Source of the DNA: Flavobacterium sp. IB48
GTDB taxonomy: Bacteria > Bacteroidota > Bacteroidia > Flavobacteriales > Flavobacteriaceae
Direction of reading: 5' to 3'
Assembly (NCBI RefSeq): GCF_016405855.1
Contig: NZ_JAEFCA010000004.1
Location: 282,075-346,074, forward strand
DNA length: 64,000 nt
In this document: positions 9,247 through 16,766 of the stretch, piece by piece
Layout of the letters: each line of letters starts with the position of its first letter
Numbering within the stretch: position 1 is the stretch's first letter
Program-made: the position numbers and the translations under genes
Notes under the pieces: generated by a model
The model's database searches: none
Seen by the model: the letters and a program-made list of their open reading frames with translations, nothing else
Told to the model about the DNA's origin: nothing

Positions 9247-10071
9247 TTAAATTGCTTCCGAAGTTAAAAGCTCTTTTTTAGAATCGTTTGTTAATGCAAT
9301 TACCAATGCAATGCCACAGAAAAGTAAAGCAATAATAGCGCGTACAATTTCATTTCCGCCACCAACAGTTGGGTTTGCAACAGCATCTTGAATATGGAAG
9401 AAAAGTACAAAAAGTAAAAGCATTAGAGCCAAAAGAAGCGAAATAGGTTTTATCCAAAGCTTGAAAATTATCGAAATGCCCGAACAAATAAGTGCAACAC
9501 CTACAAAATAAGTCCAAAACATAGTTCCTGGAAGCCATTTCGGAACCATTGTAGACACAAACTCAGCAAAAAGAAAATGACTTAACCCAAACAAAAGCAT
9601 TAAAAGCGAATAGAAAATTCGTCCAACAGGAATAAGTTTTTCTAGAAATTTGTCGAATTTGCTTTCGCTTTTATTAGCACTATAAGAACCCGCCAATACA
9701 AACGCTCCGCCGCTATACGTTAGTTCCTCAATAGCATTGATCCAGATTTGTGTGGCGTTGGTTTTATCGGTATTAAAAACGAAAATAAACGGAAGATGCG
9801 AAACAACAAAAGCAGCAAGAAAAGCAAAACCTAAATAAAGACAGACTTTTCTGGTGTCGATAAACTTAGTGGTAACGATTCCCGAAATAATAATTCCTGC
9901 TAATATTAAAACAATTCCGGTAAGGATAGAAAAAACAGAATATTGATGCGCCCAAGCGGGAAAAGGAGACAGAATTTCAGATCGAAAATCTTTAATAATA
10001 AGCTGATGCACTCCCAAAGCAATAATGCCGATACCGTAAAATAAACGGCCGAGTTTAATAAGTCCTTTCAT
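9247..10071 (-). CDS. Duplicated DoxX-like membrane protein
   Basis: 274 aa with about eight membrane segments. The two halves are homologous: LGRLFYGIGIIALGVHQL...FPAWAHQYSVFSILTGIVLILAGI at the N-terminus matches VGRIFYSLLMLLFGLSHFLF...PKWLPGTMFWTYFVGVALICSGI from about residue 148. This is an internal duplication of a four-helix DoxX-like unit. DoxX-type proteins sit in the inner membrane and are linked to quinone or redox functions; the role here is unknown. Confidence 0.72.
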   Translation of the reverse strand: MKGLIKLGRLFYGIGIIALGVHQLIIKDFRSEILSPFPAWAHQYSVFSILTGIVLILAGIIISGIVTTKFIDTRKVCLYLGFAFLAAFVVSHLPFIFVFNTDKTNATQIWINAIEELTYSGGAFVLAGSYSANKSESKFDKFLEKLIPVGRIFYSLLMLLFGLSHFLFAEFVSTMVPKWLPGTMFWTYFVGVALICSGISIIFKLWIKPISLLLALMLLLFVLFFHIQDAVANPTVGGGNEIVRAIIALLFCGIALVIALTNDSKKELLTSEAI

Positions 10072-10189
10072 TAATAGTGGTTTTAGATAGTAAATTGGTT
10101 TTTGGTGTAACCAAATATATAAATTTCTTACTAAAATACTGATTTAATGAGGATTGGTTTTTCGTTTAGTTTGTCTCTCGCCAGTTTCT

Positions 10190-10515
10190 CTGCACAATAT
10201 TGTCATTTCGACGTAAGGAGAAATCTTCGCAAGTAGCTCTACAAAGATTTTCCATATTGTAACCACAAAGTTTTGTCATTTCGAGGAACGAGACTCGAGC
10301 GATAGCAAACTGGCGAAGCAAATCACATTAGAAATTCCGCAAAGCATACTTGCCAATCTTTGTAGAGTTACTCGCGAAGATTTCTCGTTCCTCGAAATGA
10401 CAAAACTAGAAGAGAATAGAATGAGAAAATAGACTTCCTACGTAGATTGCGTTCACGAGCGAGACGCTCGCGCTAGCAAGGAGAAATCTCCGCAAGTAGT
10501 TCTATGAAGATTGTG
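10190..10515. repeat. Dispersed palindromic repeat block upstream of the IS element
   Basis: Two long inverted arms: 'gtcatttcgacgtaagga' with 'gaaatcttcgcaagtagctc' at about 10203-10243, mirrored by 'agttactcgcgaagatttct' and 'cgttcctcgaaatgacaa' at about 10366-10406. A GC-rich hairpin element (cgagcgagacgctcgcgc) follows at about 10456-10474. The same modules recur at 42182-42661. They resemble REP/BIME-type mobile repeats. Nothing in the block is a plausible gene. Confidence 0.75.
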
Positions 10516-10583
10516 TTCTAATTTGTTGTAAATTAGATTGTTATTTTTTTATATAAATGAAATTAATAATAAAACTTCTTAAT

Positions 10584-11744
10584 ATGAATGAAAATGTTAG
10601 ACATTACGACCCAATCTTCAAAGAGAATGCAGTTCTATTAAGCTATATAAGAAAGACCGTTTCAGAAACTGCAGAAGAATTAGGCATTAATCCTAAAATG
10701 CTTTCTAAATGGCGTAGCGCTTACCTAAAGTTTGGTAAAGGGAGTTTTCTAGGAGTAGGTATTAAAAGAGTATATTACGAAAACAAGCAAATCTATGAAT
10801 TAGAAAAAAAGCTTGCAGATTCTCAACTGCGGTTAGAAATACTGGAGAAAGGTCTTAAATATATGAATCAAGGCAAACATGTAATTTGTAATTTCATACA
10901 TCAGAATAGAGATAAATATCCTTTATATACAATGTTTGAGGTCTTAGGAGCTTCACATTCAACCTATTATTTATGGACAAAACAACCTTTTTCAAAAAGA
11001 GAAATCCGCGTTAATCTGCTTAAAAAAGAAATAGATTCTATATTTTTTGAATTCAAGCAGTATAAAGGAGTTATATTAATTACAAGAGAACTTAATAATC
11101 GAGGATTTAAAATTTCTGAAGCACAGGTATCGTTTTGGATGAAAGAGCTTGGTTTGAGGAGTAAAGTAAAAAAGAAATTCAAAGTTACAACTGATTCAAA
11201 GCATAATTTATGTATTGCTTCCAACTTATTAAAAAGACAGTTTAAAGTAGATGAACCTTGTAAAGTTTGGGTTTCAGATATTACTTATATTCAAATAAAG
11301 AGAAGGTTTTCATATCTCACTGTTGTTATGGATTTGTATGATAGAAAAATAGTAGGATGGCATTTGAGTTGTGAACTTTCTACTAAGGTTACAACTTTAC
11401 CTGCTTTTGAAAAAGCAATAATTAATCGTCCTATTTCAGACGGATTAATATTCCATTCTGATAAAGGATCTCAGTATGCGAGTAAATTGTTTACTAATAA
11501 ATTAGCTGAATATAATTGCAAGCCTAGTATGAACAGAACAGCAGACAGTTTAGATAATGCTGTTATGGAAAGTTTTTTTAATACTTTAAAGAGAGAAGTA
11601 ATTTATAAACAGAAGAGATTACTAACAACAGGTGAATTGAAAATCGTCATACTTGAATATATAGAAAACTGGTATAATAAAAAAAGAATACATTCCAGTC
11701 TTAATTACAAGACAATCGAGGAATTTAATAATTATAATTTATGA
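10584..11744 (+). CDS. IS3 family transposase, single-ORF OrfAB form
   Basis: 386 aa from the preferred ATG at 10584 (MNENVRHYD); an in-frame ATG at 10557 would add nine residues. An N-terminal HTH_Tnp domain (ETAEELGINPKMLSKWR) leads into a leucine-zipper-like coiled coil (IYELEKKLADSQLRLEILEKGL), an HTH_21 segment and an rve integrase core. All three catalytic acids are visible: Asp in WVSDITYIQ, Asp in IFHSDKGSQY and Glu in NAVMESFFNTLKRE. Most IS3 elements make OrfAB by -1 frameshifting; here HTH and catalytic parts are already one frame. It appears intact. Its stop overlaps the next start (ATGA). Confidence 0.88.
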   Translation: MNENVRHYDPIFKENAVLLSYIRKTVSETAEELGINPKMLSKWRSAYLKFGKGSFLGVGIKRVYYENKQIYELEKKLADSQLRLEILEKGLKYMNQGKHVICNFIHQNRDKYPLYTMFEVLGASHSTYYLWTKQPFSKREIRVNLLKKEIDSIFFEFKQYKGVILITRELNNRGFKISEAQVSFWMKELGLRSKVKKKFKVTTDSKHNLCIASNLLKRQFKVDEPCKVWVSDITYIQIKRRFSYLTVVMDLYDRKIVGWHLSCELSTKVTTLPAFEKAIINRPISDGLIFHSDKGSQYASKLFTNKLAEYNCKPSMNRTADSLDNAVMESFFNTLKREVIYKQKRLLTTGELKIVILEYIENWYNKKRIHSSLNYKTIEEFNNYNL

Positions 11745-12376
11745 AAAAGACCAGAGCAAATTATGACCGCGATTTCAAATTAAAGGCAGTCTTCTTAAGT
11801 TATGAAAATCGAAATTCGGCTCAAACGGCAAGAGATTTGCAAATAGATAAAAATCTTCTTTCTCTTTGGCGAAAAGAGTATAAAAAATATGGAACAGGAT
11901 GTTTTCCTGGATATGGCAATCTAACTTTAACTTCTGAAGAGAAGAAAATTTACGATCTTGAAAAACAAATTAAAGATGTGGATTTAAAGTTTGAAATCAT
12001 TAGAAATGCCAGTAAATATATTTTCCTCGGAAAACCTTTCATTTTTCATTTTATGGCAGAAAATGAAAAAAAATATTCAATAAAATTAATGTGCAGAACA
12101 TTAGATGTAAATAGAGGTACCTACCGCACATGGAAACGAGGTTTGCTTACAGAAACTCAAAAATGGCGTATAAACTTAAAAAATGAAATTAATTCTATTT
12201 TTTCTGCTTCTAAAGAAACTTATGGTTGCCATCGTATTGTTATAGAACTACAAAAATCAGGATATTTTTTATCACATACAACTGTGCTAAGATGTATGAG
12301 AGAATTAGGCATATACGTCTCAATACGAAAAAATAATTTAGCAATAAAGCAACAACAAAATATTACAAATCCTTAA
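11741..12376 (+). CDS. Truncated IS3-type protein: DNA-binding half only
   Basis: 211 aa overlapping the transposase stop by 4 bases (ATGA), so translation is probably coupled. It is a diverged paralogue of the upstream transposase N-terminal half: HTH (SAQTARDLQIDKNLLSLWRK), coiled coil (KIYDLEKQIKDVDLKFEIIRN) and HTH_21 (TYGCHRIVIELQKSGY). It stops right before the catalytic core would begin, so no DDE residues exist. It may be a remnant of a second IS or a retained DNA-binding regulator of transposition (inference). The last 14 bases overlap the 3' end of the convergent XRE gene. Confidence 0.7.
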   Translation: MKKTRANYDRDFKLKAVFLSYENRNSAQTARDLQIDKNLLSLWRKEYKKYGTGCFPGYGNLTLTSEEKKIYDLEKQIKDVDLKFEIIRNASKYIFLGKPFIFHFMAENEKKYSIKLMCRTLDVNRGTYRTWKRGLLTETQKWRINLKNEINSIFSASKETYGCHRIVIELQKSGYFLSHTTVLRCMRELGIYVSIRKNNLAIKQQQNITNP

Positions 12377-12599
12377 TTAATTCGCTTGGGTGAATTTTTA
12401 AAGCTTGAGCAATTTTAAACAAAGTGCTTACTTTCATTTCTTGTGAACCTTTAAGGTATTTTCTTAAATTTTCCACATCCATCTCAGCGTCATGTGCAAC
12501 TTCTCTTGTCTTTAATTTATTATCCTCAATCACATCTTTTATCTTAATTCCCAGTTCTTTTACAACTTCAGGAATTTCACTTTTTCTTTCTCTTTTCAT
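12363..12599 (-). CDS. XRE-type HTH regulator (module A)
   Basis: 78 aa, essentially one helix-turn-helix domain. The core reads LKTREVAHDAEMDVENLRKYLKG followed by STLFKIAQALKIHPSELI, the usual XRE/Cro recognition and second-half pattern. It is divergent from the 105-aa-family gene at 12711; the 111 bases between them hold a three-fold direct repeat that looks like its operator. The arrangement is repeated at 42647-43571 with paralogous partner genes. Probably an autorepressor controlling both genes (inference). Confidence 0.78.
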   Translation of the reverse strand: MKRERKSEIPEVVKELGIKIKDVIEDNKLKTREVAHDAEMDVENLRKYLKGSQEMKVSTLFKIAQALKIHPSELIKDL

Positions 12600-12621
12600 A
12601 GAAATGAAATTACAAGTAATA

Positions 12622-12656
12622 GATTGTTTTGATATGATTGTTAAAAATCGATTGTT
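12622..12656. promoter_or_regulatory. Three GATTGTT iterons at 14-bp spacing
   Basis: GATTGTT occurs at 12622-12628, 12636-12642 and 12650-12656, exactly 14 bp apart, between the divergent XRE gene and the 105-aa gene. The last copy overlaps the -33 region of the plus-strand promoter. Likely binding sites for the XRE protein. Confidence 0.6.
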
Positions 12657-12680
12657 TTCAACTGATATTTTATATATTTG
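12652..12680 (+). promoter_or_regulatory. Bacteroidota-type promoter for the 107-aa gene
   Basis: TTG at 12652-12654 and TATATTTG (TAnnTTTG) at 12673-12680, 18 bases apart, 30 bases before the ATG at 12711. Confidence 0.6.
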
Positions 12681-12710
12681 TTTAAAATTGTAAATTAAAT
12701 CTTATATAAA

Positions 12711-13034
12711 ATGGAGATACAAAATAAAGAAAGAGCAGAAGAATTGCTAGAATTAATAAATAAAGGAAGGTATTTCAGCAAACTAAAACCAGTGCCAAAA
12801 GAAACCAACTCGTTTACAATACCGCTAAAAGTATCTTCTTATAACGAATTAAATCTAATGGTTTCAGATTTGCTAAAAGCAAGTATTATTTTGCTTAATC
12901 CTGATGCAAACGGTTTGTCGAGTTTTACAAAAGACAATAATGTCAATGTAATGACTTTGCTTGAAATTGCCTTGCAGTTATTGCCAGAAGATGAAATGGA
13001 GTTGTTGGATGATTTGTGTAAGGTTCATTTATAA
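12711..13034 (+). CDS. 105-aa-family hypothetical protein (module A)
   Basis: 107 aa, small and acidic, no signal peptide or membrane segment. Not a family I recognise. It is a clear paralogue of the 104-aa protein at 42647-42961: both share LKP, an NSxT segment, KV..Y.EL, a DLLK motif followed by I.L, NV..(I/L)LE..L.L(L/F)P and DEME(L/F)L. Both are divergent from an XRE regulator and both sit next to a defence-like gene. Predicted mostly helical in the second half. It may be the regulator's partner (antitoxin, toxin or co-regulator); this is inference. Confidence 0.7.
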   Translation: MEIQNKERAEELLELINKGRYFSKLKPVPKETNSFTIPLKVSSYNELNLMVSDLLKASIILLNPDANGLSSFTKDNNVNVMTLLEIALQLLPEDEMELLDDLCKVHL

Positions 13035-13154
13035 ACAAGTACGATAGCGCGGATTTGCAATTCGTGCCTACAAAGATTGGCTTTTTAATTTATTTGTATT
13101 GTGTCTTACTGTTGTGGGCATGGATTGCAAATCTGTGCTAACGGGTATCAATAA

Positions 13155-13475
13155 TTATAATGTATATCTCTTGCTTAATTCAATTACCCAAGGATGGTCT
13201 GGAGCGATTTTTTTTAAAGCTTTAGCATAATTTATCATTTTATCAATTGCTGAATTTTCTTCACAGATTTTTATGATAGTAGTTAAACCAGGCATATCAT
13301 AGTCGCTAGTAGCAATTTTTTGTTCAAACTTTTCATATAGTCTTATTGCATCTGAATGCCTGTTGCAGGCCCTTAATGATGAGCAGGTTATTATAATGTC
13401 TTCAGCTCCTTTGTATTCGTAATTATCAATTTCGTCACCTGATTTGCGAAATAAATTTTTAAAAAAATCTTTCAT
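13155..13475 (-). CDS. Small TPR-like hypothetical protein
   Basis: 106 aa, cytosolic, not recognised. Helical repeats such as SLRACNRHSDAIRLYEKFEQ and MINYAKALKKIAPDHPWVIEL have the spacing of tetratricopeptide helices. It lies 72 bases downstream of the AbiGi-like gene on the same strand, so it could be a third, distal gene of that operon or an independent gene. I see no catalytic motif. Confidence 0.5.
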   Translation of the reverse strand: MKDFFKNLFRKSGDEIDNYEYKGAEDIIITCSSLRACNRHSDAIRLYEKFEQKIATSDYDMPGLTTIIKICEENSAIDKMINYAKALKKIAPDHPWVIELSKRYTL

Positions 13476-13547
13476 TTGTTTTTATATATTTTATAATTAT
13501 TCATGTTGTTCTATTTATTTATAATTCATGTTCATAAAAAATGTCGT

Positions 13548-14288
13548 TTAAAAATCATTCCAAATTTGGTTTTTTGTTAAAATTTTTGTCGCTAGAATTT
13601 TCAGCTTTTTTGCTGTTGCTATATCTTCGTATGCATCATGAATATCATTTAAAATTTCTGGAATTTCATTCTCATTGTCAACAATGATATAAGATATGTC
13701 ATCATACGAAAATTTAACATAGCAATCCTTTATTTTTGCGTTGTGAGAATCTTTGTCTTTTAAATAATCCTCGCCATTAATAATAGCGAGTTGTCCATTA
13801 ATATCATTTTCATCTGCTATGAATCTCCATTCGCGTTCATCATAGAATCTATATGAGTCAGTATTAATTTTTCCCCTAACTAGACGACCTTCATAATTTT
13901 TACAATAACTTAAAAAACCTGCAAATTCATTTAATAACGCCATATCCATCGGATCATTATCCACTAAGCGTTGACCTTGGTTTCTTAAGTTAGTACTGAT
14001 TTTAGATTTTCTTTCTAGATATAATACTGGATTTACTCCGTTTTCTTTAGCCCAATTTTTTGTTAATCCAATGCCGTATGAGCCATAAGCATCAATATGA
14101 TTTTTTATACCTGATAAAGGAATATCACAAAATGATATCATTGGTAATGCAACATTAAAAGGCGAATTAGATAATATATCTACTTCTTCTAAACAATATT
14201 TTAATCTAAAACCACTTTGTGAAATTATTCCTTTTAAATTATCAATTCTATTTGTATAATGTATTACAGAATTTGTGCTAATTGCCAT
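13548..14288 (-). CDS. AbiGi-like abortive-infection protein
   Basis: 246 aa. The N-terminal half matches what I know of the AbiGi family (Pfam 'AbiGi, antitoxin'): HYTNRIDNLKGII near residue 10, then PMISFCDIPLSG.KNHIDAYGSYGIGLTKNWA and NPVLYLER. The second half carries a REWRFIAD motif reminiscent of DUF2971/ADP-ribosyltransferase-like proteins (inference). In AbiG systems this protein pairs with AbiGii, a nucleotidyltransferase-like toxin; no AbiGii is seen here. Instead it lies 13 bases downstream of a large P-loop ATPase gene, so it may be the effector of an ATPase-gated antiphage operon. Confidence 0.72.
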   Translation of the reverse strand: MAISTNSVIHYTNRIDNLKGIISQSGFRLKYCLEEVDILSNSPFNVALPMISFCDIPLSGIKNHIDAYGSYGIGLTKNWAKENGVNPVLYLERKSKISTNLRNQGQRLVDNDPMDMALLNEFAGFLSYCKNYEGRLVRGKINTDSYRFYDEREWRFIADENDINGQLAIINGEDYLKDKDSHNAKIKDCYVKFSYDDISYIIVDNENEIPEILNDIHDAYEDIATAKKLKILATKILTKNQIWNDF

Positions 14289-14301
14289 TTATTTATCGAA
14301 T

Positions 14302-16419
14302 TTATTTGTACATGTTTTTTGCTAACTCAGTTAATTCATAAGAAAATGGGTTTACATCTTTATTTCTTTTAATTAAACCTTTTTTTAAATCTAACATTTT
14401 GTTTTTTTGACCTATTGATTGTGAGGATAGATCAAGTTCTTCTGCGATTTCTCTTGCTATTAATGGTTTGTTTTGACTCGCAAGTTCCATGATTATATTT
14501 ATATCGGTTTGTGGTAATAAATCTTTATCTTCAATCTGTTTTAGTTCGTTTTGAATATTTTCATCGATACTTTCAGAAATAACATCACTATGACATTTAT
14601 TACATTTATAATTTGTAAATTCTAATAATGGAATTTGATCTTGTGTAAAAGTTTGATTACATTCTGTATTAATGCAATGCGTTCTTTTAGAAGATGCTAA
14701 AAATTCTTTTATCAAAGGATTAAAATTAAATGGTCTTTCGATAAAATATTTTCGATGCTTTGAACCTTTAGGCTTTCCCCACATTAAATTATTTTTAACA
14801 CCTAGACCATAGTTGATGCAGTAAATTGAAACGAGTTTTCCATCTTTATCACTCATTTCTGTATACTTACTTATAAAATAGTTAAGTTCTAACGTATTTA
14901 GAAATTTTTCTAACTCAGGAATAAAATGAAAATGACTTGCATAAGGTAGACCAATGATATATGATTCACCAGAATATTCAGAGCTTGTTATTTTTCGTTT
15001 AATTTCAGTAAGTTTTTCAGTGCATTTTAGGAGTAATTCTCTTAATTGCAGAATATCAATTTTTTCATTTATTGACATTAATGAAAATGTGGTCTTGTGG
15101 AAAAATGGTTCGATCTTATCTTCATAATATTTTTGTGCAGCGGATTCTATATCGCTTTTATTTATTTTTTTATCATAGATAATTTTACTTTGATAACAAT
15201 ATGAGAGGATATAGCCTATAATTCGCGGTACGTTCATTGAAGATTGAAAAATTAACTCATAAAATTCTTCAATTGTATTCCTACTGGTGTCAAAATATTC
15301 ACTAGAGGACTTACCTGTAAAAAAATGAATTCTCTTTTCTATTAATCTTTTTGTAAAATCGATAGCTCCTTCTTCCATTTTATTTCTTTCAAATTCTGAA
15401 TATAAATTGTAGAAGTCAAGATTTATAATATCGATTTTTCCTGGATCAATCTTTCCGTAATGAATTCTATTAGGATATGCGGCAATTTTAAATTTAATAA
15501 ATTCTTCGGACCAGTTATTTAATGGAGCTAACAAAACATCTACAAAAGTTTCAATAGCTGTGTCATCTATTTCTGAGAAGTCATCTAATAGAATTACAAT
15601 ATGTTTAATATTAAGATCTTTTAAAACATCTTTAACTTCTTCGATAAATGTTTTTATTTGGAAGATCTGCATGTAAACTGAAGAGAAATTTGTTTCTATC
15701 TCAGATTTATTGTTGAGACCTTCTTTTTTTGAGAAATTATTATTAATTTCGGTAATTCCCTCTATGACTTTTTCAGATAGACCAGTTTTAACTTCTACAC
15801 CTGCTTGAGTTTGGTGCTCTTTTGATGTTGAATTTGAGTTTTTTTTGTTAAAAGCGATATTTTTTATGATTGGAATTTCTATTTCTTTTAAAACCTCATT
15901 ATCTTCAATTTTACTTTTAAGTGCTTCAATTTTTTCTTTTACTTTTGTAGATTTAGATGTAGAAATAACATCTAAAAGATTGTTAAAAAAAGTATCATAT
16001 CGCAAATTAATTTCAACTAACAGTCTAGATAAAACACTTTGAAGGAAACTTCGTTCTATTAAATATTTTTGTAATGATTTAGGATCTAAGTATTCTGTAA
16101 GATAATCTAAATTGATATATTCTGTTTGAGCAGATTCGTAGACAGTTTTAACATCAATATAGCATGGTAAGTAAAAATCTTTTTTTCGTAATTCTTGTTC
16201 GATTCTTAAAAAGATTGTAGACTTTCCAGTTCCTTTTCTTCCAACTAAATAAGTAGTATTGTCTTTTAAACTTTTCTTTAAAATATGCTCGCTTGGAAGT
16301 AAATCTGTGTAAAGTTTTTCTAAAAGATTTTTTCCCCTTTCATCAACAAGGTCTGCTCGTCTATATTTTTTTAAAGATTCAACGGCATTAAAAAAATTAT
16401 CTTTATCTACTGTATTCAT
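14302..16419 (-). CDS. Large P-loop ATPase of a putative defence operon
   Basis: 705 aa. Walker A is GRKGTGKST at residues 60-68 and Walker B is HIVILLDD at 273-280, with a long charged, helical insertion between them (about 140-240). Residues about 585-620 form a four-cysteine zinc-ribbon candidate (CINTEC...CNKC). The C-terminal 80 residues look like a winged helix (NKPLIAREIAEELDLSSQSIG). It resembles predicted NTPases of the Sll1717 type but I cannot confirm the family. First gene of an operon with the AbiGi-like gene. Low GC and a trinucleotide repeat in its promoter region suggest acquired DNA. Confidence 0.72.
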   Translation of the reverse strand: MNTVDKDNFFNAVESLKKYRRADLVDERGKNLLEKLYTDLLPSEHILKKSLKDNTTYLVGRKGTGKSTIFLRIEQELRKKDFYLPCYIDVKTVYESAQTEYINLDYLTEYLDPKSLQKYLIERSFLQSVLSRLLVEINLRYDTFFNNLLDVISTSKSTKVKEKIEALKSKIEDNEVLKEIEIPIIKNIAFNKKNSNSTSKEHQTQAGVEVKTGLSEKVIEGITEINNNFSKKEGLNNKSEIETNFSSVYMQIFQIKTFIEEVKDVLKDLNIKHIVILLDDFSEIDDTAIETFVDVLLAPLNNWSEEFIKFKIAAYPNRIHYGKIDPGKIDIINLDFYNLYSEFERNKMEEGAIDFTKRLIEKRIHFFTGKSSSEYFDTSRNTIEEFYELIFQSSMNVPRIIGYILSYCYQSKIIYDKKINKSDIESAAQKYYEDKIEPFFHKTTFSLMSINEKIDILQLRELLLKCTEKLTEIKRKITSSEYSGESYIIGLPYASHFHFIPELEKFLNTLELNYFISKYTEMSDKDGKLVSIYCINYGLGVKNNLMWGKPKGSKHRKYFIERPFNFNPLIKEFLASSKRTHCINTECNQTFTQDQIPLLEFTNYKCNKCHSDVISESIDENIQNELKQIEDKDLLPQTDINIIMELASQNKPLIAREIAEELDLSSQSIGQKNKMLDLKKGLIKRNKDVNPFSYELTELAKNMYK

Positions 16420-16475
16420 GTATTTTTGACTTAAATAAATTGAAAATTATGTAATTTATTGGGTGTATTTAGGAT

Positions 16476-16495
16476 TTATTATTATTATTATTATT
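16476..16495. repeat. (TTA)6 simple repeat in the defence-operon promoter region
   Basis: Twenty bases of TTA repeat, 57 bases upstream of the ATPase start codon. On the minus strand it lies between a TTTG (possible -33) and a TAAATACA (weak -7) box 24 bases apart, so changes in repeat number would change promoter spacing. Confidence 0.6.
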
Positions 16496-16524
16496 CAAAC
16501 ATAACTTATTTTGTTTCTAAAAAC

Positions 16525-16540
16525 TTACGGAAAACCGTAA
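16525..16540. promoter_or_regulatory. 16-bp palindrome TTACGG-AAAA-CCGTAA
   Basis: A perfect 6+6 inverted repeat with a 4-base spacer in the gap between the divergent ATPase operon and prfA, 106 bases from the ATPase start. The same half-sites with spacer TTTA occur at 40189-40204 upstream of the reverse transcriptase. Possible dimeric repressor site. Confidence 0.5.
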
Positions 16541-16734
16541 ATTTCGCAAAGAAATTTAAAATGTTTAGTACTAAGAGAAAGGGTATTCTAAAAGAATTTA
16601 TATTACAGACAAACGTCGTATTAAATTTAAATCCAACACCAAGTAAAAACACCTGATTTTCAAAAAGCAAAACCATCAAAATTTCCCTCGAAAAACACAA
16701 AAAATCAATTCTAGAATTTTTCACAAAAATTTTG

Positions 16735-16742
16735 TAATTTTG
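16735..16742 (+). promoter_or_regulatory. prfA promoter -7 box
   Basis: TAATTTTG, a TAnnTTTG match, 24 bases before the prfA ATG. I see no clear -33 partner. Confidence 0.5.
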
Positions 16743-16766
16743 CGGTCCAAATAAAGGAAAAAGAAA

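Larger units (their letters stand above)
10557..12376 (+). mobile_element. IS3-like insertion element with two ORFs
   Basis: A full-length IS3-type transposase (10584-11744) is followed by a coupled second ORF (11741-12376) resembling only the DNA-binding half of the same family. A perfect 8-bp hairpin (TCTAATTT/AAATTAGA, 10517-10537) with a T-rich tail lies just upstream. I could not find convincing terminal inverted repeats or a target duplication, so the given limits are just the ORF limits. The left flank is a dispersed repeat block; the right end overlaps the tail of an XRE gene. Confidence 0.6.

Noticed and set aside
10517-10560. IS left end / terminal inverted repeat
   Set aside because: The hairpin and a loose match to the right end (gattgttatttt versus gatttgtaatattt) are too AT-rich to count as terminal repeats.
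16459-16724. Small ORFs between the ATPase operon and prfA
   Set aside because: Overlap the simple repeat and the palindrome on both strands and have no coding pattern.
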